Assembly: GCA_031402355.1 (NCBI GenBank)
Contig: JANNSG010000090.1
Span: forward strand, 1-36,934
Length of the DNA: 36,934 bases
Reading direction: 5' to 3'
Source of the DNA: JACMNW01 sp031402355
GTDB taxonomy: Bacteria > Pseudomonadota > Alphaproteobacteria > Rhodobacterales > Rhodobacteraceae
The position numbers were made by a program, and so were the translations under genes. Of the stretch, positions 22,272-31,872 are shown one piece after another (position 1 is the first letter of the stretch; each line of letters opens with the position of its first letter). The notes under the pieces were generated by a model. The model was not told where the DNA came from, searched no databases, and was given only the letters and a program-made list of their open reading frames with translations.

Positions 22272-24008
22272 ATGAGCACGAACCAGCGTTTTGATAAATC
22301 CAAGCTTCCCAGCCGCCATGTCACCGAAGGGCCATCGCGCGCGCCGCATCGCAGTTATTTCTACGCGATGGGGATTACGGAGGAAGAGATAAATCAGCCC
22401 TGGGTTGGCGTGGCCACCTGCTGGAATGAAGCAGCCCCATGTAACATTGCGTTGAACCGTCAAGCCCAATCGGTGAAGATGGGCGTGAAAAAGGGCGGCG
22501 GCACCCCGCGCGAATTTACCACCATCACAGTGACAGACGGTATTGCGATGGGCCACGAAGGGATGCGGTCATCACTTGCGTCGCGTGACGCGATTGCAGA
22601 CACGGTTGAACTGACCATGCGCGGGCATTGCTATGACGCGCTGGTGGGGCTTGCGGGCTGTGACAAATCCCTGCCCGGCATGATGATGGCGATGGTGCGG
22701 CTGAACGTGCCGTCGGTGTTCATCTATGGCGGGTCCATCCTGCCAGGCCGCCTGAACGGCAAGGATGTGGTGGTACAGGACGTGTTCGAGGCGGTGGGCA
22801 AGCATCAGGCCGGCAATATGTCGGATGCCGAACTCGCCATTCTGGAACGGGTGGCCTGCCCGTCGGCGGGCGCATGTGGCGGGCAATATACTGCCAACAC
22901 AATGGCTTGTGTTTCGGAAGCGATTGGCCTGGCCCTGATGAATTCATCCGGCATGCCAGCGCCTTACGAATCGCGTGACCAGTATGGCGATGCGTCTGGC
23001 GTGGCTGTGATGCATTTGATCGAAAAGAACATCCGCGCGCGGGATATCGTGACGCGGAAATCCTTGGAAAATGCGGCCCGTGTGGTGGCTTGCACCGGTG
23101 GCTCCACCAACGCGGGACTACATTTGCCAGCCATCGCCCATGAGGCGGGCATTGACTTCGATCTGTTCGATGTCTGCGAGATTTTCCGCGATACGCCTTA
23201 CTTCGTGTCGCTGCGGCCCGGTGGTGAATATGTGGCGAAAGACATGTACGAGGCGGGCGGTGTGCCAGTCGTGATGAAGGAACTGCGCAAGGCAGGGCTG
23301 ATGCACGAAGATTGCATCACCGCATCCGGGCGTTCGATGGGCGAAGAGTTGGACCTGATCACGCGCGAAGCGGATGGCCGCGTGATCTATCCGGTATCCG
23401 CCCCGATTTCGAAAACCGGAGGCGTAGTTGGCCTACGTGGCAACATCTGCCCCGATGGCGCGATTGTCAAAGTTGCGGGAATGACCGCCGAAGAGCAGGT
23501 CTTCACTGGCCCCGCCCGCGTGTTCGAATGCGAAGAAGACGCATTTGAGGCCGTTCAAAAGCGCGAATACAAAGAGGGCGAGGTTCTGGTCATCCGCAAC
23601 GAAGGCCCTGCAGGCGGGCCGGGAATGCGCGAAATGCTGTCTACCACTGCAGCCCTTTCCGGCCAAGGGATGGGCAAGAAGGTGGCGCTGATCACCGATG
23701 GCCGGTTCAGCGGGGCGACACGCGGCTTTTGCGTGGGCCATGTCGGGCCCGAAGCCGCGCATGGCGGGCCGATTGCCCTGCTGCAAAACGGCGACATGAT
23801 CACGCTGAACGCGCTGACAGGTGAATTGTCGGTGGCGCTGACGGATGCTGAACTTGCCGCGCGCAAAGCCAACTGGAAGGGCCCGCGCGAAACCCAGTAC
23901 GAAACCGGCGCTGTGTGGAAGTTTGCCAAGCTGGTAGGCGGCGCCCGTTGGGGGGCAGTCACGCATCCCGGCGCGAAAGCCGAGCGGCATGTCTACATGG
24001 ATCAATAG
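22272..24008 (+). CDS. ilvD: Dihydroxy-acid dehydratase
   Basis: The start chosen is the ATG at 22272 with GAGGA six bases upstream; the longer frame from 22185 lacks family likeness at its N terminus. The 578-residue enzyme converts dihydroxy-acids to 2-keto acids in isoleucine and valine synthesis, using an iron-sulfur cluster. The Cys motifs CDKSLPGMMMA and SAGACGGQYTANTMA are present, together with TDGRFSGATRGFCVGHVGPEA near the C terminus. It is a stand-alone gene in the cytosol, and its promoter region is shared with the divergent M23 gene. Confidence 0.97.
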   Translation: MSTNQRFDKSKLPSRHVTEGPSRAPHRSYFYAMGITEEEINQPWVGVATCWNEAAPCNIALNRQAQSVKMGVKKGGGTPREFTTITVTDGIAMGHEGMRSSLASRDAIADTVELTMRGHCYDALVGLAGCDKSLPGMMMAMVRLNVPSVFIYGGSILPGRLNGKDVVVQDVFEAVGKHQAGNMSDAELAILERVACPSAGACGGQYTANTMACVSEAIGLALMNSSGMPAPYESRDQYGDASGVAVMHLIEKNIRARDIVTRKSLENAARVVACTGGSTNAGLHLPAIAHEAGIDFDLFDVCEIFRDTPYFVSLRPGGEYVAKDMYEAGGVPVVMKELRKAGLMHEDCITASGRSMGEELDLITREADGRVIYPVSAPISKTGGVVGLRGNICPDGAIVKVAGMTAEEQVFTGPARVFECEEDAFEAVQKREYKEGEVLVIRNEGPAGGPGMREMLSTTAALSGQGMGKKVALITDGRFSGATRGFCVGHVGPEAAHGGPIALLQNGDMITLNALTGELSVALTDAELAARKANWKGPRETQYETGAVWKFAKLVGGARWGAVTHPGAKAERHVYMDQ

Positions 24009-24343
24009 AGCAGTCTGCATCTGGCCGGTCCCTTGCTTGTGTAGCAAAGCGATCAACCAGACATTTGTCCTGATGCAGTCGCAGGAAACATCGCGTCACC
24101 CGTACCCCGGCAAAGGCAATCACCGGTCTAGGTCCAGGCTCACCTAATGCGACAACCCTTCACGACCGACCGGGACGGCGGGCAAAGCATCCTGGCCACC
24201 TTCCTTACAAGGACGGCCTATATTTGATATTGATGCTGGGTTGAACACTTGCGCAAAGCCGCCAGATAGGGGATTTGTTTCCAAACGAACGACAAAGACC
24301 AGCCAACGGCCAAACTCTTTAATAAAACCGAGCTAAATAGAGA
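24009..24343. other. Intergenic stretch between ilvD and a DUF6478-like gene
   Basis: These 335 bases have no convincing open frame. A weak TTGCT/AGCAA stem-loop near 24031-24045 follows ilvD, but no T-run is attached. The second half is AT-richer (around 24220-24340) and should hold the promoter of the next gene. I see no RNA gene or repeat here. Confidence 0.5.
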
Positions 24344-25117
24344 ATGCGCAAAAGCCTTGTAATGGTTGTCGATCGACTGCTGCACAAGCGCGCGCTTGGC
24401 CGCTGGTCCAGGCTCGCGGCAGCGGCGGCAAACATGGATCTAGACAGTTTGCGCAATGCCCGGGCCCGCGCACGCGCTGTGCGGCGCGAACTGGATCGGG
24501 TGATCCTTGAGGCTGACAACCGATTGGCCCTGCCGTTGATCGGATCAAACGCAATGCGTAAACTCCTGGGCACCGACTGGTCCTGGCGCCCGGACCTGTG
24601 GCGCGGCCCGATCACAACCCCCGGCATTGCAACGGTACCAGGTCGGGCAACGATCAGCGAAGGCATCACCCTGTTTCATGATTGCCGCCGGTCTGAACTG
24701 AGCGTCCGCCAGATCAGGAACACGCGGGAAGCAGATATTGCCCCCTATGCGTTTCGCATGGATGTCTTTCAATTCGACGGGTCTTTCCTGTCATTGGCGG
24801 TTGATCTGCCCGACGCTTCGGTAACCGGCTTGCGGTTGACCCATGTGGTCAGGGTCGACTTGACCGTCGAAATGGAAAGCCCGCTGGAAATTTACGTGCG
24901 CCTGAATGTCAAACATGGCCCTAATCTGGAACAGATCGTCCGGGAATTGCCGATGAACACCGACGAAACGATGGTGGAGTTTGATCTGGCCTATTCCAAA
25001 ATCAACGAAAAGCGCGTGGAACGGATCTGGGTCGATTTGATTTTTGAAGGTCCACAGATGAACCAGGTCATTCTGCGCGACCTAACGTTCAGCAGACGTC
25101 CAAGAGCAGAGGTGTAG
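24344..25117 (+). CDS. Conserved protein resembling DUF6478
   Basis: The 257-residue protein has a basic, helical N terminus (residues 1-55, rich in Arg and Ala, with LHKRALGRWSRLA), then a beta-rich body. Recognisable stretches are LALPLIGSNA, DWSWRPDLWRGPI, LFHDCRRSEL, FRMDVFQFDGSFLSL, YVRLNVKHGPNLEQIVRELP and IFEGPQMNQVILRDLTFSRRPRAEV. From memory, these match a family found in Rhodobacterales (DUF6478), with no known function. No signal peptide or membrane span is seen, so it is likely cytosolic. It is followed seven bases later by a second conserved gene, with which it is probably cotranscribed. Confidence 0.8.
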   Translation: MRKSLVMVVDRLLHKRALGRWSRLAAAAANMDLDSLRNARARARAVRRELDRVILEADNRLALPLIGSNAMRKLLGTDWSWRPDLWRGPITTPGIATVPGRATISEGITLFHDCRRSELSVRQIRNTREADIAPYAFRMDVFQFDGSFLSLAVDLPDASVTGLRLTHVVRVDLTVEMESPLEIYVRLNVKHGPNLEQIVRELPMNTDETMVEFDLAYSKINEKRVERIWVDLIFEGPQMNQVILRDLTFSRRPRAEV

Positions 25118-25124
25118 CGCGGAA

Positions 25125-25499
25125 ATGACAGAGTTGTCTTTGGCGGGTTCCCGAATTCGGGCAGGCATCTGGGAGGGCGTTCTGACGGGCGGGGCCATGA
25201 CGCCAAAGGTTGAGGTGCTTCACCTTGAAAGACCTCTTGAGGGCGTTCGAGTCAGCGACTTTTCCGGCCATCCGGGCCAATGGACGATCCAGATGCCAAT
25301 TCCCGTTCAAGCTTTGAACGACGGCGTGCAGACCTTCGTGGTGTATGACACGGTCACTGGCACGAAATTGGGACATTTCACCGTGCTGATGGGCGAAGTT
25401 CTGGAAAATGACATTCGTACCGAACTGGATCTGTTGCGCGCCGAGTTGGACCTATTAAAGCGCGCGTTCCGGCGACACTGTATAGAAACTGCCAGCTGA
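25125..25499 (+). CDS. Conserved hypothetical protein (partner of the DUF6478-like gene)
   Basis: The 124-residue protein begins seven bases after its neighbour. The sequence runs from a beta-rich N-terminal part (IRAGIWEGVLTGG, VEVLHLERPLEGV, WTIQMPIPVQALNDGVQTFVVYDTVTG) to a charged C-terminal helix with heptad-like leucines (RTELDLLRAELDLLKRAFRRHC), which may form a coiled coil. There is no signal peptide. I do not recognise a named family. The shared operon with the upstream gene suggests a joint role. Confidence 0.75.
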   Translation: MTELSLAGSRIRAGIWEGVLTGGAMTPKVEVLHLERPLEGVRVSDFSGHPGQWTIQMPIPVQALNDGVQTFVVYDTVTGTKLGHFTVLMGEVLENDIRTELDLLRAELDLLKRAFRRHCIETAS

Positions 25500-25671
25500 T
25501 CGGGAAAACCGCGCAGTCCTGAAGTGCTGTGGACCGTTCAAGCAGCTGGTTGATCTGGGTCCCCCTTTCAATACGCACCTGAAAAAACATGCTAGCGCTG
25601 GGGTGACGCACCGTCTGACGTGACAACCGAAAGTCGGGCGGGCATGCTGGCCCAAAGCGTCGGAGGCCCCA

Positions 25672-27690
25672 TTGACCCTGTACCCGCATCTTCTTACCCC
25701 TCTTGATCTGGGATTTGTGACCTTGCCAAATCGGGTCTTGATGGGCTCTATGCACACCGGGCTTGAAGAAACCGGCGATTGGAACCGCGTGGCTGCGTTT
25801 TACGCGGCCCGGGCGGAAGGCGGTGTCGGCCTTATGGTTACCGGGGGCATGGCCCCGAACCGCGAAGGCGGTGTTTTTCCGGGCGCCGCCGGGCTGTTTG
25901 AGACCAACGATATCGCAAATCATCGCAGGGTAACCGATCGGGTCAGATCCGCTGGCGGCCGCATAGCCATGCAAATCTTGCACGCGGGCCGCTATGCTTA
26001 TGGGCAAGGCTGTGTATCGGCCTCTGCTGTAAAATCACCAATTTCGCCCTTTGTGCCCGTCGCATTGGATGAGGCGGGCATAGAAAAACAGATCGGCGAC
26101 ATGGTGACTGCGGCCATTCGTGCCCAAGAGGCTGGCTATGACGGGGTCGAGATCATGGGCTCCGAAGGGTATTTTCTGAACCAGTTTCTGGTAACCCATG
26201 TCAACCAGCGTGACGACCGTTGGGGCGGCGAATATACCAACCGGATGCGATTGCCGGTGGACGTTGTGGCACGAGTGCGGGCGGCAGTCGGTCCCAATTT
26301 CATTCTGATATACCGGATCAGTTTGATTGACCTTGTACCCGATGGCTCCAGTTGGAACGAGGTTGTGCTGCTGGCAAAAGCTATCGAGGCCGCAGGCGCC
26401 ACGATTCTGAACACCGGCATAGGCTGGCACGAAGCACGGGTGCCAACGATTGCTACATCAGTGCCGCGTGCGGCCTTCGCGCATCTGACAGCGCGTTTGC
26501 GCCCCGAAGTTGGCATCCCGGTGATTGCGTCGAACCGCATCAACACACCGGACGTGGCTGAAGGCATCTTGGCAAGCGGCATGGCGGACATGATTTCGAT
26601 GGCGCGGCCGTTCTTGGCCGATCCTAATTTTGTGCGCAAAGCGGCAACCGGACGGGCGGCGGAGATCGCACCTTGTATTGCCTGCAATCAGGCCTGTCTG
26701 GACCATACCTTCAGCGGCAAACTGTCGTCTTGTCTGGTAAATCCGCAGGCCTGCCATGAAACAGAGCTGGTCTATACACCCACTGCCGCGCCAAAGACCG
26801 TCGCAGTGGTTGGCGCCGGCCCTGCGGGCATGATCTGCTCAATAGTGGCGGCCGAACGCGGGCACAAAGTTGTGCTGTTTGATCAGGCGGCAATCTTGGG
26901 CGGGCAGCTGAACCTGGCACGACAGGTGCCAGGCAAGGAAGAATTTCACGGCCTGGTCCGCTGGTTCGAGACGAAGGTAGCGCGCGCCGGTGTTGAAACA
27001 CGCCTGGGCGCAAAGACCGGCGTGGATGATCTGCGCGGTTTTGATGAGGTGGTGATTGCAACCGGTGTTTCGCCTCGCGATCCCGGCATTCCGGGGCAGG
27101 AACGGGCAATCAGCTATATCGATGTGCTGCGCGGTGCCCCGGTTGGTGGGCGCGTGGCGATCGTGGGGGCCGGGGGCATCGGGTTCGATGTGGCGGAATT
27201 TTTGGTCCATTCCGGCGTCAGTCCGACCGAAGATGTGGCCATTTGGCGAAACGAATGGGGTGTTGGCGACCCTGCCGTGACGCGCGGTGGGTTGGCAGAG
27301 ACAGGTCCCTTGCCTGATGCACCTGCGCGCGAAGTCTGGCTTTTGCAGCGCAAGGCGGAAAAACCGGGGCGCGGGCTTGGCAAAACAACCGGGTGGATTC
27401 ACCGCGCCGCGTTGGCCATGAAAGGCGTCAAAATGCTGGGCGGGGTGAATTATGAGGCGATCACGGCAGAGGGGCTGCAGATAAGCCGGGGCCCGGGGCG
27501 AGACTCTTCGGAACTTGTTGCGGTAGATACGGTTGTGCTGTGCGCGGGGCAGCTGCCAGAGCGCGGGCTTGCCGATGCGCTGACCAATGCCGGCATTGCA
27601 CATCACGTGATCGGCGGCGCGGATGTAGCGGCAGAGCTGGACGCGAAGCGCGCGATCGACCAAGGGGCCCGGTTGGCCGCAAAACTTTAG
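25672..27690 (+). CDS. fadH: NADPH-dependent 2,4-dienoyl-CoA reductase (FadH-like)
   Basis: It starts at a TTG with GGAGG close upstream. The 672-residue protein has an N-terminal FMN-binding TIM barrel of the old-yellow-enzyme type (residues 1-330, with LQILHAGRYAYG and GSEGYFLNQF). The iron-sulfur cysteines follow (CIACNQACLDH then SCLVNPQAC, about 336-360). A C-terminal FAD/NAD(P) domain has GAGPAGMICSIVAAERGHKV and GAGGIGFDVAEF. The enzyme removes trans-4 double bonds during oxidation of unsaturated fatty acids. All domains are complete. It is a single gene, ended by the terminator at 27714-27739. Confidence 0.93.
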   Translation: MTLYPHLLTPLDLGFVTLPNRVLMGSMHTGLEETGDWNRVAAFYAARAEGGVGLMVTGGMAPNREGGVFPGAAGLFETNDIANHRRVTDRVRSAGGRIAMQILHAGRYAYGQGCVSASAVKSPISPFVPVALDEAGIEKQIGDMVTAAIRAQEAGYDGVEIMGSEGYFLNQFLVTHVNQRDDRWGGEYTNRMRLPVDVVARVRAAVGPNFILIYRISLIDLVPDGSSWNEVVLLAKAIEAAGATILNTGIGWHEARVPTIATSVPRAAFAHLTARLRPEVGIPVIASNRINTPDVAEGILASGMADMISMARPFLADPNFVRKAATGRAAEIAPCIACNQACLDHTFSGKLSSCLVNPQACHETELVYTPTAAPKTVAVVGAGPAGMICSIVAAERGHKVVLFDQAAILGGQLNLARQVPGKEEFHGLVRWFETKVARAGVETRLGAKTGVDDLRGFDEVVIATGVSPRDPGIPGQERAISYIDVLRGAPVGGRVAIVGAGGIGFDVAEFLVHSGVSPTEDVAIWRNEWGVGDPAVTRGGLAETGPLPDAPAREVWLLQRKAEKPGRGLGKTTGWIHRAALAMKGVKMLGGVNYEAITAEGLQISRGPGRDSSELVAVDTVVLCAGQLPERGLADALTNAGIAHHVIGGADVAAELDAKRAIDQGARLAAKL

Positions 27691-27713
27691 GCGCAGGCCA
27701 GTTTTGGTTGAAA

Positions 27714-27739
27714 GGGGGCAGTTGGCCCCCCTTCTTTTC
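27714..27739 (+). terminator. Rho-independent terminator after the dienoyl-CoA reductase gene
   Basis: GGGGGC (27714-27719), a five-base loop and GCCCCC (27725-27730) form the stem, followed by CTTCTTTTC. The EF-hand gene ends at 27743 on the other strand, so the stem may stop both transcripts. Confidence 0.75.
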
Positions 27740-27742
27740 ATG

Positions 27743-27994
27743 TCAGCCTTCTTTGGCGACCAGCGTACCCGCAGCAACCGCTGTGGTCAGTTCTGCAGTG
27801 TCGATGCCACCGTCCTCGTTGGCATCAAGCGTCAGAAACACCTCTTCGGTCAGATCGGGGTAGGCGGTCTGCATTTCTGTCAGCGACCAGATGCCATTGC
27901 TGTCTGTATCGGCAATCTCGGGCAAATCCTGCGCCAATACGGGAAGCGCCGCGACGCCAAGCAGGCTGACGAATGTGAGGGCAAAGTGTTTCAT
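27743..27994 (-). CDS. Small exported EF-hand protein
   Basis: The start chosen is the ATG at 27994 with GGAAG seven bases upstream. The 83-residue protein has a signal peptide (KHFALTFVSLLGVAALPVLAQ) and two calcium-binding loops, DTDSNGIWSLTE and DANEDGGIDTAE, each with the acidic residues at the usual loop positions. It should be periplasmic and bind calcium. No enzyme domain is present. It faces the reductase gene convergently and is divergent from the LysR gene. Confidence 0.85.
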   Translation of the reverse strand: MKHFALTFVSLLGVAALPVLAQDLPEIADTDSNGIWSLTEMQTAYPDLTEEVFLTLDANEDGGIDTAELTTAVAAGTLVAKEG

Positions 27995-28342
27995 CGTGAT
28001 CTTCCTTTTCAAAGTCTGCAGGCTGCTCAGATGCAGCCCTGGGGTTGAGTTAAGGAAACCAGGATGATAATTCTAGGCCAAGCGTTCGAGATGGCCAAAG
28101 CCAGCCACAATGCGCCGGAAATGTGAAATTATAAGAACATTTTCTTGCTCACGCCAGCAGGTCGGCGGGTTTCAGCCGTTCAAAAGAAGCTATAAACGCG
28201 ATTCTTCGCTCACGCTGTGGTTGTTTCTCTGCCATTAACGATCCCTCACAATACCCCGGACTTGACCCGCCCTCACCGCAATCTCGCCCGATTCCGGGAT
28301 CAATAAGGGCCTGCAACCCGCATAAGTGGCATGGGGACTACA
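27995..28342. promoter_or_regulatory. Divergent intergenic region, EF-hand and LysR genes
   Basis: These 348 bases carry the promoters of both flanking genes. A near-repeat TTCTTGCTCACGC (about 28142) and TTCTTCGCTCACGC (about 28203), 61 bases apart, could be binding sites. An AT-rich TATAAG-like segment lies near 28130. No open frame or RNA gene is seen. The LysR gene start has GGGGA just upstream. Confidence 0.4.
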
Positions 28343-29248
28343 ATGGATCGACTGACGGAAATGGAAGCCTTTGCCACTGTGGTGGATCAAGGCGGCTTTA
28401 CAGACGCTGCCAAGAAGATGGGGATTTCCAAATCCGCTGTTTCAAAACATGTATCGGCACTTGAGGCACGCCTTGGCGCGCGATTGCTGAACCGGACCAC
28501 CCGCCGCGTAAGCCCAACGGAAATTGGCCTTGCTTATTATGACCGCGCCCGTCGCGTGCTGAATGACGCAGGCGAAGCAGATGCTTTGGTGACATCGATG
28601 CAATCGGCCCCATCAGGCTTGCTGCGCATTTCAGTTGCTACAGATTTCGGGGTAAACCTGCTGTCACCGATTTTGGGCGAATTCCTTCTGGAATACCCCG
28701 ATATCACAGTCAACATGGTGCTGAACAACCGCTATGTCGAACTGATATCCGAAGGTTTCGATATGGCCATCCGCGTCGGCGAGATGGAAGACTCGACCCT
28801 TCGTGCACGCAAATTGACGGAAACGACAAAACGGATGATCGGCAGCCCAGGCTACTTCCAGAAATTTGGCCGCCCTGTGAAAATCGATGATCTGAACGAT
28901 CACAAACTGCTGCATTATTCCAATCAGGCCAATGGCAACGTCTGGAAGATCACCGCACCCTCAGGCGAAAAACGTCAGGTTCGTTCGGTCGGTTGGTTGA
29001 CTGTGAATGACGGGCAATCGCTGCTGAATGCTGCCGTATCTGGCCTTGGGATCGCTTATTTGCCATCTTTCCTTTACGCCGATGCCATGAAGTCCGGCCA
29101 GGTTGAAGAAGCAATCCCCGGATTGCCAAGCGAAGTTCAAGGCATCTACGCAGTCTATCCGCCGGGTCGCTTTACCCAGCCCAAGGTGCGGGCATTCATA
29201 GATTTTCTGGCGCGGCGCTATATCGACAAAGGCCCCGACAACTGGTGA
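28343..29248 (+). CDS. LysR-family transcriptional regulator
   Basis: The start chosen is the ATG at 28343 (GGGGA at five bases), giving 301 residues. The N-terminal winged helix-turn-helix reads AFATVVDQGGFTDAAKKMGISKSAVSKHVSALEARLGARLLNRTTRRVSPTE, with the usual SAVSKHVSALEARLG recognition helix. A ligand-binding domain follows, with FDMAIRVGEMEDSTL and GLGIAYLPSFL patterns. This is the subtype often called CrgA/aldehyde-response-like, with a short HTH-first layout. The target is unknown; no divergently oriented enzyme gene is adjacent except the EF-hand gene. It ends 24 bases before the convergent OmpA gene. Confidence 0.95.
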   Translation: MDRLTEMEAFATVVDQGGFTDAAKKMGISKSAVSKHVSALEARLGARLLNRTTRRVSPTEIGLAYYDRARRVLNDAGEADALVTSMQSAPSGLLRISVATDFGVNLLSPILGEFLLEYPDITVNMVLNNRYVELISEGFDMAIRVGEMEDSTLRARKLTETTKRMIGSPGYFQKFGRPVKIDDLNDHKLLHYSNQANGNVWKITAPSGEKRQVRSVGWLTVNDGQSLLNAAVSGLGIAYLPSFLYADAMKSGQVEEAIPGLPSEVQGIYAVYPPGRFTQPKVRAFIDFLARRYIDKGPDNW

Positions 29249-29272
29249 CCTGCGGGTCTTGGGTGCACTCGC

Positions 29273-30253
29273 TCAAGGATTGACCAGCAGCATCACTTCG
29301 ACGCGTCGGTTTCGAGTACGCCCCTGTTCGGTCAGATTGCTGTCTCGCGGCGCCAGGTATCCCACGCCATCGGCGGCGATCTGGGTTTTTGGAATTGAAT
29401 AGTCCTCTATCATTCTGCTTCTGACGGAAGCCGCACGTTGACGCGACAACGCTATGTTGCCGTCCAGCGCACCTGACGCATCGGTGTGGCCGATCAAGGC
29501 GACCGTGGTGTCGGGGTTTGCGCGTAAAAACAGGGCCAGCGCAGAAAGCGATGCATACTCGCCAGCCGCCAAATCTGCGGCACCCGACGCAAAGATCAAA
29601 TCATCCAGGGCAACCGAGCCCTGTTTTTCCAGACCCTCGGCCATCGTTATGGGGCCCGCACTTCTTATGGGGCCAGTTACCTCGGCTTCTGCAGAAGGCA
29701 ACGACGATTTAACCGGCAGCGAGACGTCCGCAACCCTGCCAATTAGCGTTAATTGTACAAACCCAAGCGTCGCGGACCGACTGACAAGCAGGGCCACGTG
29801 ATCAGGCCCACCAGGACCCACACGTTTGGCCGCAATATATCGAAAATCGCCCAGATCGACATGCATGGCGGGCTCAGCGGCAATTTCGCTGCCGAACCGA
29901 AAGTCGAATCCACCACAAGACACAGTTTCACATTCAAACAGAACGGCAAAGCCGGCAGCCGTCAGCTGTTCGCGCAAAGGGGTCAGAACTTGCAGGCTTG
30001 TCAGTCCCTTGGCCTGCAGCGCCCAAGCCGTCTGGGTGACACGGCCCTCAATCATCGCCGTTTGCATCGCCCCATTTTCATATGGCCCGATTGGCAAGGC
30101 ATAGGTGTCATGCGCTTTTGCCTCGTTGAAGGTCTGGTTGACGGGGGCCGGAAATTCAAATGTCAGGGCCTGCGTCGGGCCAGACCAGACCGCAAACGCC
30201 AAAGCTGTGCAAGCACAGCGCAGTTCAGAATATCCTGGGGGGGTAAGATGCAC
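29273..30253 (-). CDS. OmpA-family protein with an N-terminal DUF4892-like domain
   Basis: It starts at a GTG with AGAGG upstream. The 326-residue protein has a signal peptide (cleavage after QA near residue 29). The N-terminal domain (FPAPVNQTFNEAKAHDTYALPIGPYENG then LFECETVSCGGFDFRFG) resembles the DUF4892 type. The C-terminal OmpA domain carries IGHTDASGALDGNIALSRQRAASVR and ends in TRNRRVEVML, the peptidoglycan-binding signature. It is therefore an envelope protein tied to the cell wall. The gene follows a GNAT gene by 22 bases and may belong to its operon. Confidence 0.88.
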   Translation of the reverse strand: MHLTPPGYSELRCACTALAFAVWSGPTQALTFEFPAPVNQTFNEAKAHDTYALPIGPYENGAMQTAMIEGRVTQTAWALQAKGLTSLQVLTPLREQLTAAGFAVLFECETVSCGGFDFRFGSEIAAEPAMHVDLGDFRYIAAKRVGPGGPDHVALLVSRSATLGFVQLTLIGRVADVSLPVKSSLPSAEAEVTGPIRSAGPITMAEGLEKQGSVALDDLIFASGAADLAAGEYASLSALALFLRANPDTTVALIGHTDASGALDGNIALSRQRAASVRSRMIEDYSIPKTQIAADGVGYLAPRDSNLTEQGRTRNRRVEVMLLVNP

Positions 30254-30275
30254 CTACGGCGGCCTCTTTCCGGGC

Positions 30276-30986
30276 TCAAAGCTGTCGATAGTGATAGTGT
30301 CCCACAACTTTCATGCCGAAGGAAGCATAGAGCGAACAGGCGGCGGAATTGGCCGTCGTAACAGCAAGGGCAAGGTCGCGCGCACCTTGACACTGCGCCC
30401 AAAATGCGGCCGCTTGAAGCAGATGCCGGGCAGAGCCTTTCCTGCGCTGGGTCGGCGTCACCTCCAACGCATGCAGCATTGCGGTCGGTCCATCCACGGC
30501 AACAAAAGCAACGCCGGACGCACGATCCGCATTTCTGGCAAGAAGGGCGCATTTTGGCCCCTGAACCCGGTCCATCACTGCAAGGCGCTGCGGGTCGATC
30601 CCCCCTTCGGCCCACAGATCTTTCGCGATTCCAAGCGGTGGCCAATGCGAAAATGTCGTCATTGGCGGCGGCTCTGTCTGCGGCACATCGCAAAGTTTGA
30701 CAGAATAAAGCGTAACCGGGTCCAGCAAAGTGTAGCCACGCTCAGCAAGGGCCGCGTCCAGTTCCTGGTCTTCGGGGCGAAGCTGAAACAGCGCCGGTTC
30801 GTTGGCCGATTGCATGGCCGCTTCAGCATCCGCAATCGTGCTTTTGTCAAAGTCACCCACCAGGGTTGCCGCCGAGACCCGCTTGCCGCCCCCTTTTCCG
30901 TCGCGCAGCAGCCAAGGGCCAAGCCGCCGCAGGGACGACGCGGGCCATGTTGCTTCCAGCGCATCAAAGACAGAATTGGCTGTCAT
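30276..30986 (-). CDS. GNAT-family acetyltransferase
   Basis: The 236-residue protein has the GNAT acetyl-CoA motif in its C-terminal half: EVTPTQRRKGSARHLLQAAAFWAQCQGARDLALAVTTANSAACSLYASFGM. The N-terminal half (residues 1-130) is a second, less conserved GNAT-like fold. The substrate is unknown. Its start overlaps the CinA-like gene stop by four bases, indicating coupled translation. The protein is predicted to be cytosolic. Confidence 0.88.
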   Translation of the reverse strand: MTANSVFDALEATWPASSLRRLGPWLLRDGKGGGKRVSAATLVGDFDKSTIADAEAAMQSANEPALFQLRPEDQELDAALAERGYTLLDPVTLYSVKLCDVPQTEPPPMTTFSHWPPLGIAKDLWAEGGIDPQRLAVMDRVQGPKCALLARNADRASGVAFVAVDGPTAMLHALEVTPTQRRKGSARHLLQAAAFWAQCQGARDLALAVTTANSAACSLYASFGMKVVGHYHYRQL

Positions 30987-31708
30987 GGTGATCCGAACAA
31001 GATGATCAGGCGTTTCATGGCTTCGTCGATGCGGGAGGCATCTGTGCCGCGTATCACTAGGTTGCTACCAAATGCACCATTCACGTTGAATGGGTAGGAA
31101 CCCATTGAAAGATCAGGGTATTCGGCAGCCAGTGCTGCAAACGGTTCGGCGATATCGCCTTCCCCGCGGTTGACCCGCAGGGATTGGCTGATCAGAGGCC
31201 GGCCGCCAGTGAGTTCCGGCAAGACAGAGGCCAGCATTGCCTTAAAGACATTCGGCACCCCAGCCATGACATGGACGTTCTGCAGACTGAAACCGGGCGC
31301 GGTGGAAACCGGATTGTCAATCAGCCGTGCGCCATCAGGAATACGCGCCATGCGCTGTCGGGAGGCATTAAACTCCATCCCCAAACGATCATAATGCGCC
31401 TGAAGCAGGGCCCGCGCATCAGCGCGGACGGCGATTTTCACACCATAGGCCAGGGCAATCGCGTCAGCAGTGATATCGTCATGCGTCGGGCCGATACCTC
31501 CCGATGTAAAGACCGTCTCATACTGCGCGCGCAGAGCGTTTACCGCTGCAATGATCGCGGCCGTGTCATCGGATACGATCCGCACTTCGCACAACACGAT
31601 GCCAATTGCGGTCAGTTGCCCGGCGAGATGATGCATATTGGCGTCGCGCGTCCGGCCTGACAGGATCTCATCGCCAATAACCAGCATGGCGGCGGTCGGA
31701 TTGGTCAT
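30983..31708 (-). CDS. CinA-like molybdopterin-binding protein
   Basis: The 241-residue protein has the molybdopterin-binding/CinA N-terminal fold: LVIGDEILSGRTRDANM, VSDDTAAIIAAVNAL, FTSGGIGPTHDDITADAIA and MAGVPNVFKAM. CinA proteins in other bacteria are linked to NMN deamidation and competence, but the deamidase domain is absent here, so the function stays open. It is the first gene of a likely operon with the GNAT gene and is divergent from the methionine aminopeptidase gene, with 164 bases between. Confidence 0.9.
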   Translation of the reverse strand: MTNPTAAMLVIGDEILSGRTRDANMHHLAGQLTAIGIVLCEVRIVSDDTAAIIAAVNALRAQYETVFTSGGIGPTHDDITADAIALAYGVKIAVRADARALLQAHYDRLGMEFNASRQRMARIPDGARLIDNPVSTAPGFSLQNVHVMAGVPNVFKAMLASVLPELTGGRPLISQSLRVNRGEGDIAEPFAALAAEYPDLSMGSYPFNVNGAFGSNLVIRGTDASRIDEAMKRLIILFGSP

Positions 31709-31872
31709 CGCGGGCTCCTAAGCGGGATTCTGGTGCATTTGCTGCAAGCATAGGGGCCGCCCCCGGGTGATTCAAACCCTTATGGTGGCGCATGATTGCA
31801 TTATGTTTTGTGCAGGATCTGGCAAAGTGATCGCAAAGTGCCTATTAATCGAAACGGACGACTTCAAAGGAA

